A stretch of DNA of 64,000 bases, taken from contig NZ_FNPL01000013.1 in NCBI RefSeq assembly GCF_900107305.1, positions 1 to 64,000 on the forward strand, read 5' to 3'. The position numbers and the translations under genes were made by a program. Shown piece after piece: positions 42,501 to 52,439 of the stretch; the first letter of the stretch is position 1; each line of letters starts with the position of its first letter. Below the pieces are notes generated by a model, which was not told where the DNA came from, made no database searches, and saw nothing but the letters and a program-made list of their open reading frames with translations. The stretch comes from Thermoactinomyces sp. DSM 45892. Its GTDB lineage: Bacteria; Bacillota; Bacilli; Thermoactinomycetales; Thermoactinomycetaceae.

Positions 42501-43154
42501 ATGTTTACAGGAATCATCGAAGAAGTGGGCTATGTAGCTCGTGTCCGCACTGTTGGCCAGACACAGGTGTTAGTGATTGGGTGCCACAAAGTTTTGGAAG
42601 GGACAAAGCTAGGCGACAGCATTGCGGTAAATGGTGTTTGTCTTACGGTTACCAAAATGGATCATGGCTTTTTCTATGCTGATGTGATGCCTGAAACATA
42701 TCAAAGGACTTGCTTACAGTTTCTTCGTTCCGATGATCCAGTTCATTTAGAGCGTGCTGTGGCTCTGGGTGATCGAATGGGAGGGCACTTCGTTCAGGGA
42801 CATGTCGATGGAATAGCAAAGCTTATAAAGAAACAACCTGCAGAGAATGCAGTCTTATTTCAATTTGAAATCGAACCAAGCTGGACCAAGTTTATGATTC
42901 CTAAAGGCTCTATTGCAATTAATGGCACAAGTCTAACCTTAGTCGAGGTGACAGATACAACTTTTTCTGTCTCTTTGATTCCACACACTATGCGAGAAAC
43001 GCAGTTTGGTTCTCTCGTAACAGGCGATCGAGTCAATATCGAGTGCGATATGATGGCCAAATATATAGCAAAGTGGACTGGGGTTTACTCAGAGCCAACG
43101 ATCACATCCGATGGAGTACAACTTACGACTTTACAAAGAACTGGTTTTCTATAA
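42501..43154 (+). CDS. ribE: Riboflavin synthase, alpha subunit
   Basis: 217 residues, two homologous lumazine-binding repeats: MFTGIIEEVG ... IAVNGVCLTV and the second HFVQGHVDG ... IAINGTSLTLVEV. Dismutates 6,7-dimethyl-8-ribityllumazine to riboflavin. GAAGGTG at 42484-42490 selects ATG 42501. First gene of the operon; ribD, which precedes it in B. subtilis, is missing. Confidence 0.94.
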   Translation: MFTGIIEEVGYVARVRTVGQTQVLVIGCHKVLEGTKLGDSIAVNGVCLTVTKMDHGFFYADVMPETYQRTCLQFLRSDDPVHLERAVALGDRMGGHFVQGHVDGIAKLIKKQPAENAVLFQFEIEPSWTKFMIPKGSIAINGTSLTLVEVTDTTFSVSLIPHTMRETQFGSLVTGDRVNIECDMMAKYIAKWTGVYSEPTITSDGVQLTTLQRTGFL

Positions 43155-43170
43155 AAGGGGGAGACGATAG

Positions 43171-44370
43171 ATGTTCCATACGATTGAAGAAGCGATAGCC
43201 GACCTAAAGCAAGGGAAAATGATTATCGTGGTGGATGACGAAGATCGAGAAAATGAAGGGGACCTCGTAGCGCTTGCTGAATATGCAACGCCGGAGTTAG
43301 TTAATTTTATGGTTTCTCAAGGGCGTGGACTTGTGTGTGTGCCGATCACAGCGAAGAGAGCGAAACAATTGGAGCTTTCTTACATGATTGAAGCAAATGA
43401 GAATACGGACAAACACGGAACTGCTTTTACTGTTTCAGTTGACTCTCAAGCTTCACACACGGGGATTTCTGCCTTTGAACGTTCTCAAACAGTGCTTGAT
43501 CTCATGGACGAGACTAAACAAGCACATGATTTTCGGCGACCTGGTCACATTTTCCCTCTAATTGCAAGAGAAGGTGGAGTCATCGAGAGACCGGGGCATA
43601 CAGAGGCAGCAGTTGATCTCGCAAGGCTTTGTGGTTCCTCACCGGCTGGTATACTCTGTGAGATTTTAAATGAGGATGGAACGATGGCTCGCGTTCCAGA
43701 TCTAATCCCCTTTGCAACGAAATGGAACCTCAAAATGATTACCATTCAAGATTTAATCCAATATCGTTTAGCACAAGAGCCAACTGTCGAGCGGCGTGAA
43801 GAGATTCATCTTCCAACGGAATACGGGGATTTTCGGATGATTGCGTACACGGCTCCTGATGGGAAAGAGCATATCGCATTGGTAAAAGGAGTTGTAGATC
43901 CAGAAAAGCCTGTCTTAGTTAGGGTTCATTCGGAATGTATGACCGGCGATTTATTTACTTCCCGGCGTTGTGATTGTGGTGTGCAACTGCATGAATCACT
44001 ATTAATGATCAAAGAAAATGGCAGTGGCATCTTAATTTATCTCCCTCAAGAGGGGCGTGGAATCGGTCTGTTAAATAAGATGCGTGCTTACCAATTACAA
44101 GACCAAGGTCTTGATACGGTGGAAGCCAATCTGCATCTTGGATTTCCAGATGACAAGCGCGACTACCATAGTGCAGCGCAGATCTTACGTGATCTAAGTG
44201 TCGATCAGATTCATTTGATTACGAATAATCCTAGAAAAGTATCGGGTTTACAACAGTCTGGGATTGAAGTATTAGAGAGAGTACCGATTGAAGTTCATCC
44301 ATATACAGAAAATAAACGTTATTTAGTCACAAAGAAAGAAAAATTAGGTCATCAATTACAGTGGGTATAA
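43171..44370 (+). CDS. ribBA: Bifunctional DHBP synthase / GTP cyclohydrolase II
   Basis: 399 residues. The N-terminal 3,4-dihydroxy-2-butanone 4-phosphate synthase domain (about 1-200) has [28 protein letters not shown] and [11 protein letters not shown]. The C-terminal GTP cyclohydrolase II domain has [20 protein letters not shown] (zinc Cys set) and [11 protein letters not shown]. Supplies both precursors of the riboflavin branch. Confidence 0.96.
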   Translation: MFHTIEEAIADLKQGKMIIVVDDEDRENEGDLVALAEYATPELVNFMVSQGRGLVCVPITAKRAKQLELSYMIEANENTDKHGTAFTVSVDSQASHTGISAFERSQTVLDLMDETKQAHDFRRPGHIFPLIAREGGVIERPGHTEAAVDLARLCGSSPAGILCEILNEDGTMARVPDLIPFATKWNLKMITIQDLIQYRLAQEPTVERREEIHLPTEYGDFRMIAYTAPDGKEHIALVKGVVDPEKPVLVRVHSECMTGDLFTSRRCDCGVQLHESLLMIKENGSGILIYLPQEGRGIGLLNKMRAYQLQDQGLDTVEANLHLGFPDDKRDYHSAAQILRDLSVDQIHLITNNPRKVSGLQQSGIEVLERVPIEVHPYTENKRYLVTKKEKLGHQLQWV

Positions 44371-44385
44371 AGGAGAGGAATTTTT

Positions 44386-44859
44386 ATGATAGAAAAAGTA
44401 TATGAAGGTAAATTAGTTGCGCAAGGATATCGCTTTGGGATTGTGGTAGCCCGATTTAATGAGTTTATTACGAGCAAATTATTGGGTGGTGCTAAAGATG
44501 CCCTCTTGCGTCATGGCGCAGAACAGGAGAATATAGAGATAGCGTGGGTACCAGGCGCGTTTGAGATTCCGCTGATCGTAGAAGAGATGGCGGCTTCTAA
44601 GAAATATGATGCGATTATTACATTAGGGTGCGTAATCCGTGGGTCAACTACCCATTATGATTATGTGTGTAATGAGGTAGCGAAGGGAGTAGCGAGTGCA
44701 AGTGTTCGCCACCGACTACCTGTGATGTTTGGCGTTATTACTACGGAGAATATTGAACAAGCCATTGAGAGAGCGGGAACGAAAGCAGGGAATAAAGGGT
44801 ATGAAGTAGCGGTAGGGGCTATTGAGATGGCAAGCCTACAACGCGAATTACTCGGATAA
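44386..44859 (+). CDS. ribH: 6,7-dimethyl-8-ribityllumazine synthase
   Basis: 157 residues (B. subtilis 154). Motifs [43 protein letters not shown] with the catalytic His, and [24 protein letters not shown]. Capsid-forming subunit in the family. AAAGGAGAGG precedes the ATG. Last rib gene; scpA follows in 21 bases. Confidence 0.96.
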   Translation: MIEKVYEGKLVAQGYRFGIVVARFNEFITSKLLGGAKDALLRHGAEQENIEIAWVPGAFEIPLIVEEMAASKKYDAIITLGCVIRGSTTHYDYVCNEVAKGVASASVRHRLPVMFGVITTENIEQAIERAGTKAGNKGYEVAVGAIEMASLQRELLG

Positions 44860-44880
44860 AGAAAGTCGTGATGAATACCT

Positions 44881-45633
44881 GTGGAAGTAAAATTTAAATT
44901 GAATTCGTTTGAAGGCCCTCTGGATTTATTACTTCATCTGATTGATCAATCCGAGTTGGATATCTATGAAGTGCCCATTTCTCAGATTACAGATCAATAT
45001 ATGAGCATGATTCAAGAAGCAAACCATTATGAGATAGGGATGGCAAGTGAGTTTATCGTGATGGCTGCTACATTATTAGCGATTAAGAGCCGGATGTTAC
45101 TTCCAAAACAAGAGATCTTCGAAGAAGCACACGGCTTTATGGATGATGAGTGGATGGATCCTCGGGAAGAGTTAGTTGAGAAGTTGTTGGAGTACAAACG
45201 GTACAAACGATTAGGGGAAATGTTACGGGGGCAGGAAGAAGAGAGGAGTCGTGTCTATACGCGAATGCCAACAGATCTAAGCTCCTTTGCTCCCGTTGAA
45301 AATCCAGTAGCGGGCTTGACAACGGATGACCTCTTACAAGCATTTGTCGTTGCTCTTCAGAGCCATTCACCTAAAAATGAGCCCATGACCAAGCTGGCAC
45401 GAGAGGAAATCTCAGTAAGTGATCGCATGGAGGAAATTGTTCAGGAATTAGCGATTCAGGGGCGGATTTTATTTACGTCGCTGCTAGACTGGATGAAGAT
45501 GAGTAGGGAGCGAGTTATTACTACTTTTTTGGCCCTTCTTGAATTAATGAAGACGAAACGGATCAGGTGTAGCCAATATGATCTTTTTGCTGATATCTTG
45601 ATCGAACCGTTTGTGCAGGAGGCGACCTCATGA
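44881..45633 (+). CDS. scpA: Segregation and condensation protein A
   Basis: 250 residues, GTG start. Kleisin subunit of the SMC-ScpAB complex: N-terminal FEGPLDLLLHLIDQSELDIYE and C-terminal winged helix (ISVSDRMEEIVQEL, VITTFLALLELMKTKRI). Overlaps scpB by ATGA. Following ribH as in Bacillus. The ribosome site before the start is weak. Confidence 0.93.
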   Translation: MEVKFKLNSFEGPLDLLLHLIDQSELDIYEVPISQITDQYMSMIQEANHYEIGMASEFIVMAATLLAIKSRMLLPKQEIFEEAHGFMDDEWMDPREELVEKLLEYKRYKRLGEMLRGQEEERSRVYTRMPTDLSSFAPVENPVAGLTTDDLLQAFVVALQSHSPKNEPMTKLAREEISVSDRMEEIVQELAIQGRILFTSLLDWMKMSRERVITTFLALLELMKTKRIRCSQYDLFADILIEPFVQEATS

Positions 45634-46214
45634 TAGAAAACAGAGAATGGAAAGCGATTATCGAAGGTTTACTATTTGCGGCTGGGGATGAGGGGCTAAG
45701 TGTAAAAGAGTTATCTGAGATTACGGAGTTGTCCAAGCAAGAGGTTCAAATGTTTGTGAATGAGATGATGATGGAGTGGAAATTAGACCAACGAGGAATT
45801 CAGATGGTTCAAGTGGCAAAAGTATACCAGTTGACCACTCTTGCAGAGCATAATAAATACTTTGAGAAGCTGGCCAGTGCACCCACAAGATCCCAATTAT
45901 CGCGTGCGGCTTTGGAAACGTTGGCGATTATCGCATATCGCCAACCGATTACACGCTTGGAAATTGAGGAGATACGGGGAGTGAAGACAGATCGTACCGT
46001 TCAATTACTGCAACGAAAAGGGCTAGTCCGAGAAACAGGACGCGCGGAAGGGCCGGGTCGTCCGATTTTACTAGGTACAACCAAAGAATTTCTTGAGTAT
46101 TTCGGTTTAAATCGATTGGAGGATTTACCTGCACCAGATAGCCTTTTTAACTGGCAAGAGATGGAGCAGGAACGTCATGAGTTATTTGAGCGCTTAGGTG
46201 TAGAGAAGGTTTAA
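45630..46214 (+). CDS. scpB: Segregation and condensation protein B
   Basis: 194 residues with two winged-helix domains; EGLLFAAGDEGLSVKELSEI and ALETLAIIAYRQPITRLEIEEIRGV are the family signatures. Partner of ScpA in the SMC complex. Translationally coupled to scpA. Confidence 0.94.
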   Translation: MIENREWKAIIEGLLFAAGDEGLSVKELSEITELSKQEVQMFVNEMMMEWKLDQRGIQMVQVAKVYQLTTLAEHNKYFEKLASAPTRSQLSRAALETLAIIAYRQPITRLEIEEIRGVKTDRTVQLLQRKGLVRETGRAEGPGRPILLGTTKEFLEYFGLNRLEDLPAPDSLFNWQEMEQERHELFERLGVEKV

Positions 46215-46261
46215 ACCCCATTATTCAGGCTCATACTACCTATTATGGGTAGGTGAGGTGC

Positions 46262-46945
46262 GTGCAAATTCTTTCTTGGGTTTTTCTTATTTTATTTATT
46301 GTACTTATCTTGATTGTATGTTCCAACATTCAAATTGAATTGGAATATCAACGTGAAGGCAAGATGGATGATGGAGCCGTTCGTATAAAGGTATTTTATG
46401 GGCTTATCCGTTATACGATGCGGATTTCGGAGATGAATATGGATGTTGACCCAGAAAAAGGGATCACGTATCAATCCGACTGGGACGCGAATGCAGGTAA
46501 CTCCACCGTGCATTCTGGGAAAAGCAAGGAAAGAATGAATTGGTCTGGGTTTCAAAATGCAAGAGAGCGATTTTCAGAGATACTGGAAAGAGTACAAGAT
46601 TTCTTTCCGTTAATTCGCTATTTTTGTTCTAAGATATGTTGTAAGAACTTAGAATGGAAGACCCAAGTAGGTACTGGGGATGCCGCTGAGGCTGGAGTGC
46701 TAACGGGCCTTGTTTGGGGAATCAAATCGTTTTTAATCAGTGCAGTTGGAAATTATATTAAGTGGAAAAAAGCGCCTGAGATTGATGTGATCCCCCATTT
46801 TAATCAACTTGCTTTCAATATGTATTTTCATTGTATACTTTGCTTTCGGGTGTGGCATGCTATCGTTGTAGTGACCCGTCTCTGGATCCAAATGCGAAAA
46901 GGGAGGGAACGGACATGGCAGGCGAGCACCCAATTCAAGGCTTGA
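46262..46945 (+). CDS. DUF2953 protein (YtfI-like)
   Basis: About 227 residues: an N-terminal membrane helix (ILSWVFLILFIVLILIVC), a soluble middle and a C-terminal hydrophobic stretch. DUF2953 features: VFYGLIRYTM, EWKTQVGTGDAAEAGVLTGLVWG and a final FRVWHAIVV region. It regularly precedes ytfJ/gerW in sporeformers. AGGTGAGG at 46251-46258 favours GTG 46262 over 46253. Its end overlaps the gerW start. Function unknown. Confidence 0.8.
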   Translation: MQILSWVFLILFIVLILIVCSNIQIELEYQREGKMDDGAVRIKVFYGLIRYTMRISEMNMDVDPEKGITYQSDWDANAGNSTVHSGKSKERMNWSGFQNARERFSEILERVQDFFPLIRYFCSKICCKNLEWKTQVGTGDAAEAGVLTGLVWGIKSFLISAVGNYIKWKKAPEIDVIPHFNQLAFNMYFHCILCFRVWHAIVVVTRLWIQMRKGRERTWQASTQFKA

Positions 46946-47412
46946 TGATGACGGCAATGGAAAATTTGAAAGAAATGATTGATGTAAATACCATCATTGG
47001 TGAGCCAGTGGAAACGGTTGATGGTCAAATCATCATCCCTGTGTCAAAAGTAGGATTTGGTTTTGCTGCAGGTGGTTCTGAATTTGTAGGACTTGGAAAA
47101 ATACAAACCCAAGAAACCCGTTCATCTCGTTCAGAGACTTCTACAGACCGTCGAAGTGAACGTAGAGATGAGTCTAACTCTGGATCTAATAAACAACACT
47201 ACCCATTTGGTGGGGGTAGTGGGGGCGGGGTATCGATTACTCCTGTTGCGTTCATCGTAGTAGGTCCCCACGGTATTCGCCTTCTTAATTTAGAGGGCGC
47301 TAACCATTTGTATGATCGTCTAATCGACTCTGTACCTCAATTGTTTGAACGATTCTCGAGGAAAAAACATCACCATTCTCATGATGGTGGATGCCATCCT
47401 GAATGTGAATAG
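46915..47412 (+). CDS. gerW: GerW family sporulation protein (YtfJ)
   Basis: 165 residues. HPIQGLMMTAMENLKEMIDV, NTIIGEPV and IIPVSKVGFGFAAGGSEF are the GerW/YtfJ signatures. A charged Ser/Arg-rich linker (about 60-90) and a Gly-rich patch follow, then a C-terminal tail with clustered His and Cys (HHHSHDGGCHPEC) that could bind metal. GGGAGGG selects ATG 46915. Required for normal germination in B. subtilis. Confidence 0.92.
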   Translation: MAGEHPIQGLMMTAMENLKEMIDVNTIIGEPVETVDGQIIIPVSKVGFGFAAGGSEFVGLGKIQTQETRSSRSETSTDRRSERRDESNSGSNKQHYPFGGGSGGGVSITPVAFIVVGPHGIRLLNLEGANHLYDRLIDSVPQLFERFSRKKHHHSHDGGCHPECE

Positions 47413-47420
47413 ATTGAAGA

Positions 47421-47455
47421 AAGGATATGGAGATAAAGGCCATATTCTTTTTTTG
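47421..47455 (+). terminator. Terminator after gerW
   Basis: GGATATGG pairs with CCATATTC (one G-T pair) around AGATAAAGG, followed by TTTTTTT. Confidence 0.75.
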
Positions 47456-47460
47456 TTCCA

Positions 47461-47488
47461 TCATAACGAGATCCTGTCCGCATATAAA
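47461..47488 (+). promoter_or_regulatory. Candidate sigma-E promoter of dacB-spmA-spmB
   Basis: TCATAAC at 47461-47467, 13-base spacer, CATATAAA at 47481-47488. Transcription would start near 47495, which supports the GTG 47524 start. This operon is sigma-E-dependent in B. subtilis. Confidence 0.45.
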
Positions 47489-47523
47489 TGGTACAAACCC
47501 CTATGGTGGACGAGGTGGATGTA

Positions 47524-48699
47524 GTGAAGAAGTGGCGGATTATCACCGGACTTTGCATCATTTGTATGGTTTGCACGATGTTTCCCACACCCATTTATAG
47601 CCAAGAAAATCAAAATCAAGCACAGCAAATCTCCGCTAAAATGGGAGATAGTGCTGCTGCATCGATTTTATTAGATCAAACTTCGGGACGAGTCCTATAC
47701 GCAAAAAAAGAAAATGATGAGATGAAAATTGCAAGTCTGACGAAGATTATGACAGCTATCCTTGCGGTCGAAAAAGGAGATCTACAAGACTTGGTTACGA
47801 TTCAGCCCAGTGCGGTGGGTGTAGAAGGATCTTCTATTTATTTAAAAGCGGGCGAGAAAGTACCTCTAGAGGCGCTTTTATACGGGCTGATGTTACGTTC
47901 CGGAAATGATGCTGCTACTGCGATTGCACAGCATATTGGCGGTTCCTTGGAAGGTTTTGTTTATTTAATGAATGAGAAGGCACAAGAATTAGGGCTTCAA
48001 CATACTCATTTTACAAATCCGCATGGACTAGATGAAGAGAAGCATTATTCATCTGCGAAGGATCTTGCATTATTAACCCAGTATGCTCTCCGAAATCCTA
48101 TTTTTCAGCAAATTGTTAAAACGGAGTTAAAGACGGTGGAGTGGCCGGGTGAAGAGTGGAAACGTACGCTACTAAACAAAAATAAACTGTTGAAAATGTA
48201 TCCCTTTGCAGATGGGGTTAAGACAGGGTATACGAAACAGGCTAAGCGAACTCTTGTTACTTCGGCGACAAAAGATGGACAACAGTTAATTGCAGTCACC
48301 TTAAATGATGGAGATGACTGGAAAGATCATATGAATTTGTTTGATTATGGATTCCAAAACTTTCAGCTTAGGGAAGTAGTGAAGAAAGATCAGAAAATCA
48401 CCTCTACGGAGATGGTAAATAAGGAAAAAAAGCGTTTAATCCTTGTGGCTGGAAAGTCCTTATCCTTTCCACTACAAAACTCAGAGACCAGCCAAGTAAA
48501 AATGGAATCCACCGTAAGTTATCCCTTAGAGAAAGTAGAGAAAAATGGAGTATTGGTTGGAACAGCGAAAGTCTACTTTGAACAAGAGTTAGTAGGGATT
48601 GTTCCGATCTACAGTAAATTCACACAAGACCCAAGCATCTTAAATAGTTGGATGGAAGTATTGGCATTTATGTGTGGAAGGATGGGGCAAGGTGATTAA
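47524..48699 (+). CDS. dacB: D-alanyl-D-alanine carboxypeptidase, spore cortex type
   Basis: 391 residues. Signal peptide (KKWR, hydrophobic stretch, IYSQ). Active-site motifs ASLTKIM (SxxK), RSGNDAA (SxN) and VKTGYT (KTG). A C-terminal beta domain and a last hydrophobic stretch may anchor it. Shortens cortex peptide side chains in the mother cell. GACGAGGTGG and the candidate promoter select GTG 47524; ATG 47488 and 47503 would fall at or before the transcript start. Overlaps spmA. Confidence 0.88.
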   Translation: MKKWRIITGLCIICMVCTMFPTPIYSQENQNQAQQISAKMGDSAAASILLDQTSGRVLYAKKENDEMKIASLTKIMTAILAVEKGDLQDLVTIQPSAVGVEGSSIYLKAGEKVPLEALLYGLMLRSGNDAATAIAQHIGGSLEGFVYLMNEKAQELGLQHTHFTNPHGLDEEKHYSSAKDLALLTQYALRNPIFQQIVKTELKTVEWPGEEWKRTLLNKNKLLKMYPFADGVKTGYTKQAKRTLVTSATKDGQQLIAVTLNDGDDWKDHMNLFDYGFQNFQLREVVKKDQKITSTEMVNKEKKRLILVAGKSLSFPLQNSETSQVKMESTVSYPLEKVEKNGVLVGTAKVYFEQELVGIVPIYSKFTQDPSILNSWMEVLAFMCGRMGQGD

Positions 48700-49294
48700 T
48701 TATATCTGGGTATTTATGATCGTAAGTGGGATTATCGCTGCTGTCCTTCAAGGAAAGATCGATCTAGTTACATCTGCCGCACTAACGGGCGCCAAAGATG
48801 CTGTTGCGGTATGTATTGGGCTTATCAGTATTCTTGTTTTTTGGTTAGGAATGATGAAGATTGCAGAGGATTCAGGACTTCTGAAGAAGCTCACAAAATT
48901 TCTGAGACCCATTGCCAAATTGCTATTTCCAAGTGTGCCCGAAAATCATCCAGCGATGGGCTATATTTTATCCAATATGAGTGCTAATTTGTTTGGATTG
49001 GGGAATGCTGCTACTCCGATGGGGATTAAGGCAATGGAAGAGCTACAAAAGCTAAATCCAGAGCCTCATAAAGCAACTCCTGCGATGTGCACCTTGTTAG
49101 CTTTAAACACATCTGGATTAACGCTAATACCGGCTACGATGATTGGGATTCGAATGAAATATGACTCTGCTAATCCGACTGAAATTATCGGTCCTACCCT
49201 TTTGGCTACGATCGTCGCTACAGGTGGTGCTGTTTTATTGGACCGCTATTACCGGCATCGTCATTTTAGAGGACTAAATACATACAAGAAGTAA
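48692..49294 (+). CDS. spmA: Spore maturation protein A
   Basis: 200 residues, integral membrane nucleoside-recognition-fold protein; WLGMMKIAEDSGLLKKLTK, SNMSANLFGLGNAATPMG and TSGLTLIPATMIGIR are typical. Contributes to core dehydration. GTG 48692 gives MINYIWVFM, matching the family start, and lies inside the dacB end. Confidence 0.92.
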   Translation: MINYIWVFMIVSGIIAAVLQGKIDLVTSAALTGAKDAVAVCIGLISILVFWLGMMKIAEDSGLLKKLTKFLRPIAKLLFPSVPENHPAMGYILSNMSANLFGLGNAATPMGIKAMEELQKLNPEPHKATPAMCTLLALNTSGLTLIPATMIGIRMKYDSANPTEIIGPTLLATIVATGGAVLLDRYYRHRHFRGLNTYKK

Positions 49295-49318
49295 AGAAAT
49301 GCAAAGGAGAGGGATCCA

Positions 49319-49858
49319 TTGTATGAAATAATCTCGGCTATATCCAACTATATGCTACCTGCCATCATCGTGCTTATCCCCCTCTATGCATTGTTTCGGA
49401 AAGTTCCTGTATACGAAAGTTTCGTGGAAGGAGCAAAAGAAGGTTTTCCCACAGCGATCCAGATTATCCCACACTTAGTAGGTATGATGTTTGCTGTAGC
49501 CGTATTTCGAGATACAGGAGCACTCGATTTTTACTTACAAGCATTAGTGCCACTTGCCAATTGGTTACATATCCCCCCTGATATCCTGCCTATCGGAATC
49601 CTAAGACCGATCTCTGGAACGGGCTCGCTTGCATTTGTAGAAAGCATCTTTCATACTTTTGGCCCCGATTCTTTCATGGGAAAGCTAGCTTCTACGATAC
49701 AAGCAAGTACGGATACGACTTTATATGTCATTACTGTCTACTTCGGCGCTGTTGGCGTTAAGAAATCATTATATGCTTTAAAAGTCGGGCTTCTAGCTGA
49801 CTTGATCGGATTTGTCGCTTCACTCATCATCTGTACCATTATGTTTGGAGCATTGTAA
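49319..49858 (+). CDS. spmB: Spore maturation protein B
   Basis: 179 residues, TTG start after GGAGAGGG. Membrane protein with VPVYESFVEGAKEGF, IIPHLVGMMFAVAVFRDTGAL and RPISGTGSL. Acts with SpmA. Last gene of the dacB operon. Confidence 0.93.
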   Translation: MYEIISAISNYMLPAIIVLIPLYALFRKVPVYESFVEGAKEGFPTAIQIIPHLVGMMFAVAVFRDTGALDFYLQALVPLANWLHIPPDILPIGILRPISGTGSLAFVESIFHTFGPDSFMGKLASTIQASTDTTLYVITVYFGAVGVKKSLYALKVGLLADLIGFVASLIICTIMFGAL

Positions 49859-49867
49859 ATTCAAATA

Positions 49868-49918
49868 AAATGAGTGCTAGTTTACCAATGTGTAAAATAG
49901 CACTCATTTTGCTTTTTA
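49868..49918 (+). terminator. Terminator after spmB
   Basis: AATGAGTGCTA pairs with TAGCACTCATT, followed by TTGCTTTTT. Confidence 0.87.
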
Positions 49919-50011
49919 GAATAAAATTAGATTCGTCACTCAAGTTCTGCTATCATCAATATGAGTGTAAGCTCCGGTCGAAACGGCTATGATGACAAAT
50001 GAGGTGTAATA

Positions 50012-50725
50012 ATGGAGCGTTTACAAAAAGTACTTGCCCAAGCAGGGATTGCTTCACGCAGACAAAGTGAAGAGTTGATCCTACAAGGGAAGGTAAAAGT
50101 AAATGGACAAGTTGTACAGACATTAGGAACGAAGGTCGATCCAGACCAAGATTGGATCGAAGTAAATGGAAAGCATATCAAACAAGAGAAGAAGCGCACG
50201 TTTGTCTTTTATAAACCTAAGCTTGTCATTACGAGCATGAGTGATCCGGAAGGCCGTAAAACGGTTGTAGATTACTTTGCCGATGTTCCTGAACGGATCT
50301 ATCCCGTAGGTCGTTTAGATTACGAGACAGAGGGATTATTACTCATGACAAACGATGGGGAGCTTGCTAACCGTTTAGCTCATCCTCGTTACGAAGTGAA
50401 CAAGGTATATATAACGACGGTCAAAGGCAAGCCGACAGATGAAGAATTAGAACAACTTCGCAAAGGAGTCCGTTTAGAGGATGGCATGACCGCTCCTGCT
50501 GAAGTGCGTATGATGCAAGCCAATCCCGAAAAGAGCAAACTTCGGATTCAAATTCATGAAGGTCGGAATCGCCAAATTCGTCGTATGTGTGAAGTAATTG
50601 GCTATCCTGTTCTCCACTTAATTCGGACCAAGTATGCTTTTCTTCACTTACAAGGCTTAAATCCTGGGGATAAACGTGAATTGACGAAAGCAGAGATCGA
50701 GAAATTAAATCGTATGCTACGATAG
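50012..50725 (+). CDS. rluB: 23S rRNA pseudouridine synthase B
   Basis: 237 residues. N-terminal S4 RNA-binding domain (RLQKVLAQAGIASRRQSEELI), catalytic Asp in PVGRLDYETEGLLLMTNDG, and GRNRQIRRMCE, which together define the RluB/RsuA family. Expected to make pseudouridine 2605 in 23S rRNA. GAGGTG precedes the ATG. In Bacillus it lies between spmB and resA as here, but resA is missing. Confidence 0.92.
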   Translation: MERLQKVLAQAGIASRRQSEELILQGKVKVNGQVVQTLGTKVDPDQDWIEVNGKHIKQEKKRTFVFYKPKLVITSMSDPEGRKTVVDYFADVPERIYPVGRLDYETEGLLLMTNDGELANRLAHPRYEVNKVYITTVKGKPTDEELEQLRKGVRLEDGMTAPAEVRMMQANPEKSKLRIQIHEGRNRQIRRMCEVIGYPVLHLIRTKYAFLHLQGLNPGDKRELTKAEIEKLNRMLR

Positions 50726-50826
50726 TATGTTCAAATAATCTTCAAATTTGTAATCAAAGTTTGTGAAGGATGTAACGATATAATGAAATTGGATTTATGA
50801 GTGTAGGAACGGAACGGGGGAGGAGA

Positions 50827-52422
50827 ATGGTCGAAAACACCAAATGCGAATGTGGTCATAATAACCCCGTCGGTACGATTCTTTGTGAGTACTGCGGAAA
50901 GCCACTTCAGCAGGAAGTGATAGAGAAATCCTCGATTGAAAATGAGATGAGGTATGAGGGGGCAGCAAGACGCTCTCAGCAATCAGTCATGTCGCTGTTT
51001 GACCGTGTCTGGGCCTTTTTCTCATCAGTGAAAGTAGCCATTAGCCTGATTGTGATTACCTTAGTCCTCTCATCTGTTGGGACGATCTTCCCACAAGAAG
51101 AGTTTGTAGGGGCGGCTTCTAAGGAGTTGTTTTACCAACAGGAGTACGGTTGGTGGGGTACGATATTTTATCAATTAGGGCTTTCAAAGATGTATTCACA
51201 GTGGTGGTTTGCTAGCCTAATCGCTATGATTGGGATTTCGTTGGTCATATGTAGTTTAGATCGCGTTGTTCCTTTATATAAGGCATTAAAGGGACAAAAA
51301 GTGATTAAAAATATTGAGTTTATGAAACGTCAGCGGATTCACGTGGCAGCAGAAGTGGCAAGGGATGAAGAAGAATCGAAATTAGCGGAGTTAGAGCAAC
51401 AGCTCAAGAAGCACCATTACCACATTCAGCGTGATGGGAAGGCCATTCTCGCGGAAAAAGGGCGTTTTAGTCGATGGGGCCCTTATATTAATCATATTGG
51501 ACTTATTATCTTCTTATTTGGGATTCTCCTGCGGTTTATACCAGGTTGGAATATCGATTCATTTGTTAACTTGGTAGAGGGTGAAACCAAACGTGTACCC
51601 CAAACGCAGTACTATGTTAAAAATGAGAAAACCGTTGCCGAGTATTATCGTCCTGAAGAACTACCTCCAGCTATGAGAAGCGGTGGGGGAGCGGTAATTA
51701 AGAAGTATCAAACAGATGCGGTTTTGCTGAAAAAAGTGCCAGGTAGTAATGAAATGAAAGAAGTTACTAGGCATAACATTCAGGTAAATGATCCCCTAAC
51801 ATATGAAGGATTAAATCTCTTGCAGAGTGATTTTCAGCCTCAGCAACTTCGCGGTATTAAGCTTGGCATCACGGATAAAAATACGAATCAGAGTAAAGGT
51901 CAGTTTACAGTAGTCTTTCACGATATTTCGTTGAATCAGGTTTATCAAGTGGGAGATCTGAAAGTACGAATGGAAGAGTATTACCCTGATTTTGCTATTG
52001 AAAATCAACGCCCCATCACAAAATCTCAAGAACCAAATAAACCAGCTTTCATCTTTACGATTCAAAATCCAGATGGGAAGAAAGAGAAATCCTGGGTGAT
52101 TTCGGGAGAGCGTCTTCCAGATCCGGAAGGAAATCAATATGGTATTGATTTGGCCGGTTTTGATCTCGCTAACCAGACTGGATTAATGGTTCGTGCAGAG
52201 AAAAGTTTATGGGTCTATTTGATCGGTGGTATCATCTTTATGATTGGTGTCACAATGGGATCCTATTGGCAACACCGCCGGGTATGGGCACGTGTCGAAG
52301 ATGGAGTCCTATATATAGGGGCCCACACAAATAAGAACTGGTTTGCTCTACGTCGTGAGTTGGAAATGGTGGGCAAGCCAATCGGTCAGGTATTTGGACT
52401 AGTAGAAAATGAAAAAGAGTAG
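50827..52422 (+). CDS. resB: Cytochrome c biogenesis protein ResB
   Basis: 531 residues. N-terminal zinc-ribbon-like segment CECGHNNPVGTILCEYCGKPL, membrane helices near 70, 140 and 225, a long extracytoplasmic domain and a final helix near 460. System II heme-delivery component with ResC. GGGGGAGGAG selects ATG 50827 over 50797. Followed by resC in 18 bases. Confidence 0.92.
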   Translation: MVENTKCECGHNNPVGTILCEYCGKPLQQEVIEKSSIENEMRYEGAARRSQQSVMSLFDRVWAFFSSVKVAISLIVITLVLSSVGTIFPQEEFVGAASKELFYQQEYGWWGTIFYQLGLSKMYSQWWFASLIAMIGISLVICSLDRVVPLYKALKGQKVIKNIEFMKRQRIHVAAEVARDEEESKLAELEQQLKKHHYHIQRDGKAILAEKGRFSRWGPYINHIGLIIFLFGILLRFIPGWNIDSFVNLVEGETKRVPQTQYYVKNEKTVAEYYRPEELPPAMRSGGGAVIKKYQTDAVLLKKVPGSNEMKEVTRHNIQVNDPLTYEGLNLLQSDFQPQQLRGIKLGITDKNTNQSKGQFTVVFHDISLNQVYQVGDLKVRMEEYYPDFAIENQRPITKSQEPNKPAFIFTIQNPDGKKEKSWVISGERLPDPEGNQYGIDLAGFDLANQTGLMVRAEKSLWVYLIGGIIFMIGVTMGSYWQHRRVWARVEDGVLYIGAHTNKNWFALRRELEMVGKPIGQVFGLVENEKE

Positions 52423-52439
52423 GAAAGAGAGGTGCGATC

